Below, one piece after another: positions 34,771 through 44,368 of a stretch of 64,000 bases of DNA. The position numbers and the translations under genes were made by a program. The stretch is from CAIODY01 sp046051225 (GTDB lineage Bacteria; Bacteroidota; Bacteroidia; Chitinophagales; CAIODY01). The stretch covers positions 315,126 to 379,125 of the forward strand of contig JBJOOR010000001.1 of assembly GCA_046051225.1 (NCBI GenBank), read 5' to 3'. The notes under the pieces are model-generated. The model was not told the origin of the DNA and did no database searches. It saw nothing but the letters and a program-made list of their open reading frames with translations. Positions within the stretch are counted from its first letter, which is position 1. Every line of letters begins with the position of its first letter.

Positions 34771-36606
34771 TTACATCATCTTTCCCTCAAGCTGTACAAT
34801 AACATCTGATGCGTTTTTATAAACTTGTTCCATGCCACCTTGCACGGCAGATGGCGCATACAAAGCCATTTCGCAATTATCTAATGTGGTAATAAATTGA
34901 TGCGTAAGTTGTTCGCCTATGTTTTTTTGTTTAAATGCTTCGGCAATATTTTCTTTGCTTAAATCGGCTGTTTGAATTTGCAATTTGTTGTTTACATAGC
35001 CATGCAAACTTCTCATCACTTCATCATAAAAACCTTTTTCATTTTTTTGTTTCATCAATTTTTCGGCAGCCATTAATCGCTTTCGAGCCAATCTGCTAGC
35101 CTGCTTAAACCCTGCTGCCGATTTATCAGCTGCAAACATTTTTGCCCTTTTTACATACACCAATACACCAAATGATAGTATAAACGGCAACGCAATTAAC
35201 CACCAAAACAATGCTGACCCAAATAATTTATCGGTATTGGATTTAGTAAAATTTATAGTATCGGTTTTGATAAATCTAATATCTTGATTCAACAATTTTA
35301 AGTCTTCTTTTTTAACGCCGTTTGCCATGGCATTATTCTGATTTTTGCCTTGCTTAATAGTCAAATTTATTTCTGATGAATTAAGTGTTACATAATCATG
35401 TTTATCTAAATCGAAATAAGAAAATGCTAATGCAGGAATTTTATAATCGCCAGCCACTCTAGGAATAATCAAGTATTCAAAGGTTTTACTGCCGCCAATT
35501 GGGTTGGCATCTTTCGGAATATTTTCTGCAATCTTTGGGTCGTACACTTCAAAATCGGACGACATTTTTACGGCAGGATTATCAAACAAATTAATATTGC
35601 CATTGCCACTAATGGTTACTTTATATGTGATAGCATCATCGGTTGAAATATTTGTTTTATCAGCCGATGCATTCATTCTAAATCTACCCACAGCACCCGT
35701 AAACGATTCGGGTTTGTTGGCTGGCAAAGGTTTTACATTAATCGAAACCGCACCCGATTGAATTTCTAAAGGCACATTTTCAACAGGGCTAAAAAATGGA
35801 TCATCAAAAAATGGGTCGTTAAAAAAATTATCTAATGGGTTGTTGCTCTTTTTTCTTTTCGCTTTTATTTGCGCCACCAATTTCATTTTAATTGGGTCGA
35901 TGGTTAGCGTTCCGCCTTGCTGCGGAAACAGGGCTACACGTTTTAATTCAGCCACATTATAAATTACACCATTTACATTTTCTTGTGTGGCTGGGCGTTG
36001 CGGTATATCATAATTCTGCGACCAAAAACCATTTAACGATGGCAATTTATCAAACTGCGGATTGCCAATATTTACTTTAAAATATAATTTATAAGTGGCC
36101 GTAATTTGTTCGCCCTCGTACACATTAGTTTTATCTACAAATACTTTTAAAAATACTTCTTTGCTTAAATCGGGCGTAGCCAAAGTGCTTTGCTGTTGTT
36201 GAGTTTGATTGTTTTGTTGCTTAGGCAACGAGCCTTTTATTTCAATCGTTATTTCGTTCGATTCAATATTGCCTTGCGCCGTAGTAGCCGTAGCTGGCGC
36301 AAATGTAAACTTGCCTTCTTTTGCTGCTTGTAAAAAATAAGTAAACGACATTGACGATGACATTTTACCATTTACAAATGTCATGTTGCTACTTTGATTT
36401 GGGCCTTGTAAAAAAGCAAAGCCATTAAAAGTTGGTGGTTTAATTCCTCTTACTTCAGCATTTTCAACGGAATAAGTAACCTGAATTTGTTCGCCTACAG
36501 CCACCGGATTTTTTGAAACCGAAGCTGTAAACTTTATTCCTGCTGCATTCGAAATTTGATGCAGTAGTAAAAAAATAATCAATATGTATATTCTACCCAA
36601 TTTCAT
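34771..36606 (-). CDS. batD: BatD, aerotolerance operon protein
   Basis: A 611-residue membrane-anchored protein with a signal peptide (about residues 1-21). The large extracytoplasmic BatD region contains several beta domains (KFTASVSKNPVAVGEQIQVTYSVENAEV, given here as two pieces of one segment). A transmembrane helix near 465-485 and a cytoplasmic C-terminal helical tail follow. BatD is the last member of the Bacteroides aerotolerance operon, which is thought to act with MoxR and the VWA proteins in protein assembly or stress tolerance at the inner membrane. Ninety bases separate it from the upstream VWA/TPR gene. Confidence 0.9.
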   Translation of the reverse strand: MKLGRIYILIIFLLLHQISNAAGIKFTASVSKNPVAVGEQIQVTYSVENAEVRGIKPPTFNGFAFLQGPNQSSNMTFVNGKMSSSMSFTYFLQAAKEGKFTFAPATATTAQGNIESNEITIEIKGSLPKQQNNQTQQQQSTLATPDLSKEVFLKVFVDKTNVYEGEQITATYKLYFKVNIGNPQFDKLPSLNGFWSQNYDIPQRPATQENVNGVIYNVAELKRVALFPQQGGTLTIDPIKMKLVAQIKAKRKKSNNPLDNFFNDPFFDDPFFSPVENVPLEIQSGAVSINVKPLPANKPESFTGAVGRFRMNASADKTNISTDDAITYKVTISGNGNINLFDNPAVKMSSDFEVYDPKIAENIPKDANPIGGSKTFEYLIIPRVAGDYKIPALAFSYFDLDKHDYVTLNSSEINLTIKQGKNQNNAMANGVKKEDLKLLNQDIRFIKTDTINFTKSNTDKLFGSALFWWLIALPFILSFGVLVYVKRAKMFAADKSAAGFKQASRLARKRLMAAEKLMKQKNEKGFYDEVMRSLHGYVNNKLQIQTADLSKENIAEAFKQKNIGEQLTHQFITTLDNCEMALYAPSAVQGGMEQVYKNASDVIVQLEGKMM

Positions 36607-36695
36607 TTTATTATTCTTATTTATATTCGTGAATACACGAACCTTGGCGCCTTGTTAGTTAATTGGTCAGACTCCTTTCGTCGTCAGACCAAGCT

Positions 36696-38504
36696 TTACC
36701 AATCCTTATCAACGCTTTTAGATTTTGTAACCAAAATATTTTTCTTGTCGGCGTTCTGTTTTGTTTTTTGTTCTTCGGCTCTTAAATTTTTTAGCATTCT
36801 ATCGGCTTGCTCTTTACTTATTTTTCCTGGCTTTGGTTGTTGTCCTTGTTTGTCTTTATCTCCTTTTTTACCATCGCCATCTTTGCCCTGATTATCTTTT
36901 TTCTTATCGTCTTTATTGTTTTGTTGCTGCTTTTGTTTGTCGTTGCCTTTGTTTTTTTCTTGCTTTTTATCGCCGTCTTTTTTGTTTTGATCTTTCTTGT
37001 CTTTGTCTTTTTTCTTATCGTTTTTATCGTTGTTTTTTGGCGGATTATTTTTCAACATTGCTTTAGCATATTCCAAATTATATTTTGTGTCTCTATCATT
37101 CGGGTTTGTTTTTAAAGCATTTTTATAAGCATCAATAGCTTCGTTATAATTGCGCTGTTTTAAATAGCTATTGCCCATATTATGCAGTGCCTTTGCCTTC
37201 TCTGTAGGGTTTTGCAAAAGGCTTGCAGCGTTTTTAAAATCTTCGGCAGCTAATCTAAAACTATCTTTTTCATAATTTGCATTTCCTTTATTGTAATAAG
37301 CTTCGCCAAAATTTTTATTGATGCCAATTGCTTTTCGGTTAAATGAATCGGCTAATAAATATTTTTTATGTTTGTAAAAATCTAATGCTTCTCGGGCTGC
37401 TTTGCGTTCGGGTTTTGGATTAAAAAATGTTGCTTGTGCATTAGCTGATGAAAACAATAAAACAAAAATCAACACAGGAATAAGTTGTTTTAAATAGCCC
37501 AACCATTTAGTTGGTTTTTCGAAAACTAATATTTCTAACAACATAAAAATTAATGCCAATGCTAAAAAGTATTGGAAGTAATCTACATAATCGGCAAACA
37601 TTCTTTCTTCCATTGTTTTCTGTTCCATCGAGCTAATTTTTTTTACCAATTCTTTTACTTCATCTTGCGAATTTGTCAGTTGCAAATAAGAGCCATTGCC
37701 AGCTTTAGCAACTTCTTTTAATGCTTCTTCATTCAATTTTGAAAGTACAATACTTCCGTTTTCATCTTTCTTAAAATCGGTTTGTACGCCGCCGCTGTAA
37801 GATGGAATAGGCGCACCTTGTGTTGAACCAATACCTACCGTAAAAATCTGAACGCCTTCGTTTGCCGCTGCCTGCGCCGCTTCTACAGCATCGTCTTCAT
37901 GGTTTTCACCATCCGAAATTATAATTAATGCTTTGTGTTTTTTATCTTTTGTTTGATACGATTCTGTTGCTTGGTCAATAGCTGCACCAATGGCTGTGCC
38001 TTGTGTTGGCACCATATCGCAATTAGCACTATTCAAATACATAGTAGCTGCGCCATAATCAACCGTTAATGGCATTTGCAAATAACTTCTACCAGCAAAA
38101 ATGATTAAACCAATTCTATCATTTTCTAAATTATCAATCAATGTTTTTACAGCTTGCTTTGCTCTTGTTAATCTGTTTGGTTTAACATCTTCAGCCATCA
38201 TACTTTTACTTACATCTAATGCAATAAAAACATCAACACCTTTGCGTTTTACTTTTTCAATTTTGCTTCCCATTTGCGGATTAGCAATCGCAATTATCAA
38301 ACTAGCCAAAGCCAACCACATCAACATAAATTTAATAAAACCCTTTATTGGTCGGTATTGTGGCATTAATTGTTTTATCAATTTTGCATCGCCCATTTTT
38401 TTTATGGCTGATGATTTTCGCCACCAATACCATACATACACCAAAGCCAATATCGGCAAGGCGATTAATAAGTAGAGATAATATGGATGCTCGAATCTGA
38501 ACAT
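36696..38504 (-). CDS. BatB-BatC fusion: von Willebrand A domain plus TPR protein
   Basis: A 602-residue protein. Residues 1-330 are BatB: two N-terminal helices, a VWA domain with the metal site DVSKS at 97-101, and a helix at about 310-327. Residues 341-357 are a second hydrophobic segment followed by SSANAQ, which looks like the signal peptide of a formerly separate BatC. Then come TPR repeats (about 365-485, ending NPNDRDTKYNLEYAKAML) and a Lys/Asp/Gln-rich stretch (about 490-575). In other Bacteroidota batB and batC are usually separate genes. No stop or restart is visible at the junction. Confidence 0.9.
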   Translation of the reverse strand: MFRFEHPYYLYLLIALPILALVYVWYWWRKSSAIKKMGDAKLIKQLMPQYRPIKGFIKFMLMWLALASLIIAIANPQMGSKIEKVKRKGVDVFIALDVSKSMMAEDVKPNRLTRAKQAVKTLIDNLENDRIGLIIFAGRSYLQMPLTVDYGAATMYLNSANCDMVPTQGTAIGAAIDQATESYQTKDKKHKALIIISDGENHEDDAVEAAQAAANEGVQIFTVGIGSTQGAPIPSYSGGVQTDFKKDENGSIVLSKLNEEALKEVAKAGNGSYLQLTNSQDEVKELVKKISSMEQKTMEERMFADYVDYFQYFLALALIFMLLEILVFEKPTKWLGYLKQLIPVLIFVLLFSSANAQATFFNPKPERKAAREALDFYKHKKYLLADSFNRKAIGINKNFGEAYYNKGNANYEKDSFRLAAEDFKNAASLLQNPTEKAKALHNMGNSYLKQRNYNEAIDAYKNALKTNPNDRDTKYNLEYAKAMLKNNPPKNNDKNDKKKDKDKKDQNKKDGDKKQEKNKGNDKQKQQQNNKDDKKKDNQGKDGDGKKGDKDKQGQQPKPGKISKEQADRMLKNLRAEEQKTKQNADKKNILVTKSKSVDKDW

Positions 38505-38588
38505 ATTTATTTATGATTTTTGATTGTTCAATTTATGATTATTGTATTTCAAATCATCATTCATAAATCGCCAATCATCAATTTTTTT

Positions 38589-39593
38589 TTATGGTATTCT
38601 TTTGTACACTATCATTCTTAACAACATTTCTAACATCAATAAAATGGCTGCTGCTAAAGCAAATGGTGTAAACTTTTCAGCATAATGCTTAAAGCTTGTA
38701 ACATCAATTCTTGTTTTTTCAAGCTTATCAATTTTTGCATAAATCTTTTTTAAACTTTCGTTTCCTGTGGCTCTAAAATATTCGCCATCGGTTTCGGTTG
38801 CAATTTTTCTTAATAAGGTTTCATCAATTTTCGATTCCATTTGTGTGTATTGTTTTCCAAATGGTGTTTGTATTGGATAAGGTACCATGCCCCACGAACC
38901 AGCGCCAATAGTATATACACGAATGCCGTAAGTTTTTGCTAATTCCATTCCTGTTTCAGGGTCAATTAATCCTGTATTGTTTTCGCCATCAGTCATTAAA
39001 ATAATTACACGGCTTTTTGCTTTCGAATCTTTTAATCTATCAACGGCAGTAGCCAAGCCCATTCCAATGGCCGTTCCATCTTCCACCATTCCGCTATGCA
39101 AATCTTTTAGCGCATTTTTTACAACAGCATGGTCGGTGGTGATGGGACATTGCGTAAAGCTTTCGCCGCTAAAAATCACAACGCCAATTCTGTCGCTTTT
39201 TCTATCATCTACAAATTCGGATGCTATTTTTTTTACTGCTTCAATTCTGTTGGGTTTAAAATCTTCAGCCAGCATACTGCTCGACATATCCATGCTCATC
39301 ACAATATCAATTCCTTCGGTAGTTTCTTCTCGGCTTTCAGATGTGTTTTGTGGTCGAGCTAATCCAATAACTAAAACAATTATTGATGCCAATCTTAGTA
39401 CAAATGGCGACCAAATTGTTTTTGTACGAAAAGTATAATTCGAAAATCCTTTAATTCCATTTGTGTTAGATAATTGAATGGTGGCGGCTTCATTTTTTCG
39501 TATCCATAATTTCCATGCAATCAGCACAGGCACCAGCAACAATAGCCAGAAAAACTGTGGATGAAGAAATTGATATGTATGAAAAATATTCAT
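38589..39593 (-). CDS. batA: BatA, von Willebrand A domain protein
   Basis: A 334-residue inner-membrane protein with helices near residues 10-25 and 60-78, a VWA domain with metal site MDMSSSM (about 102-108), the conserved TDGENNTG loop near 200, and a C-terminal helix near 310-325. It is followed on the same strand by the BatB-BatC gene 84 bases away. BatA and BatB are thought to act with the MoxR ATPase as a chaperone-like complex at the membrane. Confidence 0.93.
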   Translation of the reverse strand: MNIFHTYQFLHPQFFWLLLLVPVLIAWKLWIRKNEAATIQLSNTNGIKGFSNYTFRTKTIWSPFVLRLASIIVLVIGLARPQNTSESREETTEGIDIVMSMDMSSSMLAEDFKPNRIEAVKKIASEFVDDRKSDRIGVVIFSGESFTQCPITTDHAVVKNALKDLHSGMVEDGTAIGMGLATAVDRLKDSKAKSRVIILMTDGENNTGLIDPETGMELAKTYGIRVYTIGAGSWGMVPYPIQTPFGKQYTQMESKIDETLLRKIATETDGEYFRATGNESLKKIYAKIDKLEKTRIDVTSFKHYAEKFTPFALAAAILLMLEMLLRMIVYKRIP

Positions 39594-39648
39594 TGTTTTT
39601 TACCACATAGAAAAAGAAGAAAATCTATGATTCTTCTGTTCATTGTTT

Positions 39649-40587
39649 TTAAATCGGGTTTGATTGTTCCAACGGTTTTGTTTGTTCAATAAATTTTCTT
39701 GCCGAAATTAATGCTGCTTCATGTTCGTTAATTCCTGGTTTTGCTTTTGCAAATTTTACCATATCAGCCGATGATAATAATTCGAATAATTGCATTCGGC
39801 TTGCGGCATCAATGCTGCTGTATTTCAATCGTTCCATCAATTCATCCGTTGTTGATTCAAGCGCCGCAATTTTATATTGTGTTTCTAAATATTCTCTTAA
39901 AATATCGGTAAGCGTTGTGTAATACAATTTTATTTCATCCTTCATTGGCAAGTTTTGTTTTTCTAATTCATCCAATTTCATCATTGCTTTTTGATAAGGT
40001 GTATAATAAATTTCGGGTATAGCATTTTGCTGTTTTAATTTTCTTTTTCTGATTACTAAAAAATAAAACAATATTGCCAAAACAGCTGCCAACGCTAACC
40101 AAATTACAATTATATAAGGCAAATATTCACGAAAAGTGTAAGGAATATCTAATGGTTTTTTAATGGTTCTAATATCTTTTAATGTATCAACAGCAATGCC
40201 TTTAAAGTGCAACGAAAAGGGTTGCGTTGTTAGCGTATCTATTTTATTATTATTGTTGATGTAAAATGTAAATGCAGGAAATGTATAATTGCCCGAATCG
40301 AAATTTGTGTATACCGCTTTTTGCGAAAATCCATTTATGGTAGTATCAATTTTTGAAGCACCTAATATTTCAAAATGCGAACTTGTATCAGTGTTTAAAT
40401 CTGCCCAAACAACGGGCAAATGTTTAGGATTATTTAATTGCAGATTTACAACAATGTGGTCGCCAATTGTATAATTTGTTGAATCTGTTTTTGCTGATGC
40501 CGTAATGTTTTGTGCATACAAATTTGGTGAAAGGAAAACTCCAATCATCAACAAACAAAAAACTGTATGTATAAATTTTAACTTCAT
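39649..40587 (-). CDS. BatD-like membrane protein of the Bat operon
   Basis: With the ATG at 40587 this is a 312-residue protein; an ATG at 40608 would add seven residues. It has a signal peptide ending in YAQ, a BatD-like beta domain (about 25-150), a transmembrane helix near 160-185 (YIIVIWLALAAVLAILFYFLV), and a cytoplasmic helical tail similar to DUF4381 proteins. Such a gene is commonly found between the DUF58 gene and batA. Its role is probably that of a shortened partner of BatD; this is inferred from position and layout. Confidence 0.8.
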   Translation of the reverse strand: MKLKFIHTVFCLLMIGVFLSPNLYAQNITASAKTDSTNYTIGDHIVVNLQLNNPKHLPVVWADLNTDTSSHFEILGASKIDTTINGFSQKAVYTNFDSGNYTFPAFTFYINNNNKIDTLTTQPFSLHFKGIAVDTLKDIRTIKKPLDIPYTFREYLPYIIVIWLALAAVLAILFYFLVIRKRKLKQQNAIPEIYYTPYQKAMMKLDELEKQNLPMKDEIKLYYTTLTDILREYLETQYKIAALESTTDELMERLKYSSIDAASRMQLFELLSSADMVKFAKAKPGINEHEAALISARKFIEQTKPLEQSNPI

Positions 40588-40674
40588 TTTATCGAACACA
40601 GATAACACTGATTCTTCTGATTTTAACTGATTTTTTTACTACTAACTAGTAACACATTAACTAATAACCTTCTT

Positions 40675-41541
40675 CTATCGTTGCTTAAAATAATTTCTTA
40701 ACAATGGCACATAATTATCGTGTGTGGCTATTTGCAAAGCACCTGCGCCATTTTTTTGAAATTGATTTTTAAATGTTGCCATGCTGTTTAAAAACGATTG
40801 ACGATATTCTTCTCTAATTTTTTTACTATTAAAATCTGCTAAAAATGTTTTCCCCGTTTCTGCATCATACACATTCATCAATCCACTTACAGGTATTTGT
40901 CTTTCGGCTTCATCATAAATATTCAACCCAATTAAATCATGTTTTTTTGATGTTACTTTTAATGCCTCTTCATAATTGCTACACATAAAATCGCTCAACA
41001 AAAACGTGATGCATCTTTTCTTCACCATATTGTTAAAGGCTTTCATGGCTTTGCCTACATCTGTTCCTTTATGTTTTGGTTCAAATACCAGCAATTCTCT
41101 AATCATTCTAAGAATGTGTGCCTTGCCTTTTTTAGGTGCAATAAATAATTCTGTTTCGCTGCTAAATAACATTAAGCCCACTTTGTCATTATTTTTAATA
41201 GCCGAAAATGCAAGCACAGCGCATATTTCAGCCATCAACTCATTTTTCATTTGCTGTTTTGTGCCAAACACACTACTACCGCTTACATCTACCAACAACA
41301 TTAAAGTTAGTTCACGTTCTTCTTCATATACTTTAATAAATGGTTGCTTAAATCTTGCCGTTACATTCCAATCAATAGCCCTTACATCATCACCATATTG
41401 ATATTCACGAACTTCGCTAAAACTCATACCCCTACCTTTAAACGCACTATGGTATTCACCTGCGAAGATGTGATTGCTCAAGCCTCGAGTTTTTATTTCG
41501 ATTTTTCGAACACGTTTTAATATGTCGGATGTAGATAACAT
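40675..41541 (-). CDS. DUF58 domain protein
   Basis: A 288-residue soluble protein, if the ATG at 41541 is used (MLSTSDILKRVRKIEIK). The DUF58 signature is FKGRGMSFSEVREYQYGDDVRAIDWNVTA (about residues 33-62, given as one continuous region but quoted only in part: FSEVREYQYGDDVRAIDWN). A degenerate VWA fold follows with LVDVSGSS. DUF58 proteins accompany MoxR ATPases throughout bacteria and are presumed to be part of the same chaperone-like machine. The gene lies between the four-helix-bundle pseudogene and the BatD-like gene. Confidence 0.92.
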   Translation of the reverse strand: MLSTSDILKRVRKIEIKTRGLSNHIFAGEYHSAFKGRGMSFSEVREYQYGDDVRAIDWNVTARFKQPFIKVYEEERELTLMLLVDVSGSSVFGTKQQMKNELMAEICAVLAFSAIKNNDKVGLMLFSSETELFIAPKKGKAHILRMIRELLVFEPKHKGTDVGKAMKAFNNMVKKRCITFLLSDFMCSNYEEALKVTSKKHDLIGLNIYDEAERQIPVSGLMNVYDAETGKTFLADFNSKKIREEYRQSFLNSMATFKNQFQKNGAGALQIATHDNYVPLLRNYFKQR

Positions 41542-41582
41542 TGTCAATAGTCAACAGGCATTTGTCATTGGGGAATACATTT

Positions 41583-41945
41583 TCACTCCTTTGTTTTACC
41601 TATTGATTTTATGTATGCATTTAGTTTGAAATGATTTTTCTCTAGTTCTGAAATTAATTCTTCAAATATTTTTTCTTCTATTAATTTTCTGTTTTTTGCT
41701 TTAGTTAAAAATGTTTTAGTTTCCATTAATGAACCTCTACTATAAAAACAAAACTGTTTATTTTCTTTAAATGAATATCTGCCATATCCTTCCGAAATAT
41801 TTGCCGCTATTGAATCTGCGGCTCTTACTAATTGATTGCCTAATGTAGATTTTGGAAAATAGTCCCATTAGTCAACCATACCCCAAACCTTGTCGCCTAT
41901 TTGCATTGCTATTTGATAAACTTCTAAATCTTCAAGTTTAAGCAT
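41583..41945 (-). pseudogene. Four-helix-bundle (23S rRNA-IVP family) protein gene with an in-frame stop
   Basis: From an ATG read at 41945 the frame gives MLKLEDLEVYQIAMQIGDKV, then WGMVD, a TAA stop at 41870-41868, and continues in the same frame as WDYFPKSTLGNQLVRAADS, IAANISEGYGRYSFKENKQF and so on to a TGA at 41585-41583. The second part is the diagnostic core of the four-helix-bundle family, whose members are about 120 residues, so one nonsense codon at position 26 is the only damage. It sits between moxR and the DUF58 gene, where the Bat operon would otherwise be continuous. A sequencing error cannot be excluded. Confidence 0.88.
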
Positions 41946-41994
41946 ATTTTTATTTTGTATTTCCTAATGACTAATGTCAAATGACAATTGACTA

Positions 41995-42996
41995 CTATGG
42001 AACTTCAACAGCATTTAAAATTTCATTGATAATATTTTCAGTAGTAATATTTTCTGCTTCAGCTTCATATGTTAGTCCGATTCTATGGCGCATTACATCA
42101 TAACATACAGCTCTTACATCTTCAGGTATCACATATCCACGGCGCTTAATAAATGCATAAGCTTTTGCGGCCATAGCCAAATTTATACTTGCCCGTGGTG
42201 AGCCACCATAACTGATTAAAGATTTTAATCTTGGTAGTTTATAATCTTCGGGCTTACGAGTTGCAAATACAATATCTAAAATATAGCGTTCAATTTTTTC
42301 ATCCATGTACACCATCTTCACAGCATCACGAGCAGCCACAATTTGTTTTACATCCACCACCTGATTGATAACATTTTGTATTGCTTGTAAATTCTGACGA
42401 ATAATTAATTGTTCTTCTTCTTTGGTTGGATATGTAATTACCACCTTCATCATAAATCTATCCATTTGTGCTTCGGGCAATGGATATGTTCCTTCTTGTT
42501 CAATAGGATTTTGGGTAGCTAAAACCAAAAATGGTTCTTCTAATTTAAATGTTGTATCGCCAATTGTTACTTGGCGTTCTTGCATGGCTTCCAACAATGC
42601 TGATTGCACTTTTGCAGGTGCACGATTTATTTCATCTGCCAAAATAAAATTGGCAAACACTGGTCCTTTTTTAATGGTAAATTTATTTTCCTGCTGATTA
42701 TAAATCATAGTACCAATTAAATCGGCAGGCAATAAATCGGGTGTAAATTGAATACGACTAAACTTACCATTAATGGCAGTACTTAATGTTTTAATGGCTA
42801 ATGTTTTTGCCAACCCAGGTACACCTTCTAATAAAATATGACCTTGCGAAAGCAAACCAATCAACAATCTTTCAATCATGTGTTTTTGACCAATGATTGT
42901 TTTTCCTGTTTCCATTATTATTAAATCTACAAATGCGCTTTCGGCAGCAATGCGTTCGTTAATGGCTCTAATATCTACGCTTGAAGTGTTTTCCAT
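41995..42996 (-). CDS. MoxR-family AAA+ ATPase
   Basis: A 333-residue ATPase. Walker A reads LEGVPGLAKTLAIK (about residues 56-69), Walker B is FILADEINRAP, and sensor 1 is VLATQNPIEQEGTYPLPEAQ (the fingerprint of MoxR). MoxR proteins act as chaperones that insert cofactors or mature protein complexes, with VWA-domain partners. It is the promoter-proximal gene of the Bat operon. The 192 bases upstream (42997-43188), shared with a divergent ABC gene, are AT-rich with no clear promoter. Confidence 0.95.
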   Translation of the reverse strand: MENTSSVDIRAINERIAAESAFVDLIIMETGKTIIGQKHMIERLLIGLLSQGHILLEGVPGLAKTLAIKTLSTAINGKFSRIQFTPDLLPADLIGTMIYNQQENKFTIKKGPVFANFILADEINRAPAKVQSALLEAMQERQVTIGDTTFKLEEPFLVLATQNPIEQEGTYPLPEAQMDRFMMKVVITYPTKEEEQLIIRQNLQAIQNVINQVVDVKQIVAARDAVKMVYMDEKIERYILDIVFATRKPEDYKLPRLKSLISYGGSPRASINLAMAAKAYAFIKRRGYVIPEDVRAVCYDVMRHRIGLTYEAEAENITTENIINEILNAVEVP

Positions 42997-43188
42997 TTTA
43001 TTTTTAAATTGAAAAATTTGAGAGGCAAAAATATACCTGATAAAAAATGGAAGATAATTTTAGCATTTACATTTTGTGAAACAAGTGTAAATTAAAAATT
43101 ATAAAAATGTTAAACATATTTTATGATAAGACATTTTAGTATCACAATATTCAAAAAATATTTCCGTTTGAAAGTATAAATTTACTGA

Positions 43189-44346
43189 ATGCAAAATTTT
43201 ATAGAAAAGATAGAAGAAGTAAAACATCATTTTATAAAAAACGATGTTCATTTAGGATTTAGACGATTAATAGATTGTGCTTTAGAAACACAGCATATGC
43301 AAGTGTTTCAGCAATGCATTGCATTAAATGAATGGAAAGAAAATGAAACTACTAACGCTAATGAAATAACTGAAAAATGTATTCAATTTTTAGATTCATT
43401 AAAAAAATATGAAGTAAAAAATAATGCATCAAAAAATATTTTAGCCCAAGCACAAGGCATTGAAAAAAGATTTAATCGTGGCAATTTTAAATTAGGCACA
43501 ATTGATATTGAAATAAATTTTGGTGATATATGGGGCTTGGTGGGCGAAAACGGAAATGGCAAAACCACGTTGCTGCGTATTTTAGCTAAAGATTTAAGTT
43601 ATGATAATGGGTCGATAAAATATTATGCAGCCATAAATTCACTTAACGATTACGACCAACGAACACAATTAATTTACATACCGCAGCGTACACCCAAATG
43701 GTTTGGATTATTAAAAACAAATTTAAAATATACAGCCACACATTACGGTATTGCTGGTGAAGAAAATGAATTATGGGTAATGATGATGATTATCAGATTT
43801 GGTTTGTATCCTTTTAGAAACCACAACTGGAGCGAACTTTCATCGGGTTATAAAATGCGATTTGAATTGGCAAGAACATTTTTACGAAAACCAAAATTGC
43901 TTTTATTGGATGAACCATTGGCAAATTTAGATGTGCTTTCGCAACAAATTGTGTTAGAAGATTTAAAGTATATGGCAAAAAGTATTTCCAATCCTTTAGG
44001 CATTATTCTTAGTTCGCAACAATTATTTGAAGTTGAAAAAGTATCGGATAAAATTATTTTTTTAAAACAAGGTTCGCCAACATTATTACATGAAAAATTG
44101 CAACATGATGAAATTAAAAACTCGGTAATGGTTGAGCTTGAAATTGAAAACAACAGAACCGAATTAGAACAAGCTTTACAACCATTAACACTTACCAATA
44201 TAAAATTTAATGGCGGACAATATATTGTTGAATACCAACATACAGAAGGATTACAGCCTATGCTCGAACTTTTAATTAAGCACCATATTCGAATAAAATA
44301 TGTAAGAGATATTTCAACTTCATCACGTAGATTATTTAACGCTTAA
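43189..44346 (+). CDS. ABC ATPase with N-terminal helical extension and altered H-loop
   Basis: A 385-residue protein. Residues 1-85 form a helical domain with no known family. The ABC domain follows: Walker A GENGNGKTT (about 118-126), signature LSSGYKMRFELARTF (about 217-231), Walker B KLLLLDEPLANLD. The switch region reads GIILSSQQLFEVEKVSD, so Gln occupies the place of the H-loop His that most ABC ATPases use for hydrolysis (compare SSH in SSHxxxEVE). A C-terminal domain of about 90 residues follows. The next gene, 22 bases away, is a large membrane protein, presumably its transport partner. Confidence 0.85.
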   Translation: MQNFIEKIEEVKHHFIKNDVHLGFRRLIDCALETQHMQVFQQCIALNEWKENETTNANEITEKCIQFLDSLKKYEVKNNASKNILAQAQGIEKRFNRGNFKLGTIDIEINFGDIWGLVGENGNGKTTLLRILAKDLSYDNGSIKYYAAINSLNDYDQRTQLIYIPQRTPKWFGLLKTNLKYTATHYGIAGEENELWVMMMIIRFGLYPFRNHNWSELSSGYKMRFELARTFLRKPKLLLLDEPLANLDVLSQQIVLEDLKYMAKSISNPLGIILSSQQLFEVEKVSDKIIFLKQGSPTLLHEKLQHDEIKNSVMVELEIENNRTELEQALQPLTLTNIKFNGGQYIVEYQHTEGLQPMLELLIKHHIRIKYVRDISTSSRRLFNA

Positions 44347-44368
44347 ACAAACCCAATACTATAATATC

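Noticed and set aside
36761..37115. Plus-strand frames rich in Phe, Leu and Val, looking like membrane proteins
   Set aside because: They are the antisense of the Lys/Asp-rich region of the BatB-BatC gene; the hydrophobic look comes from the AAA/GAT codons on the other strand.
42997..43188. Promoter pair between moxR and the divergent ABC gene
   Set aside because: No TAnnTTTG element with a properly spaced TTG could be found on either strand, so I list no site.
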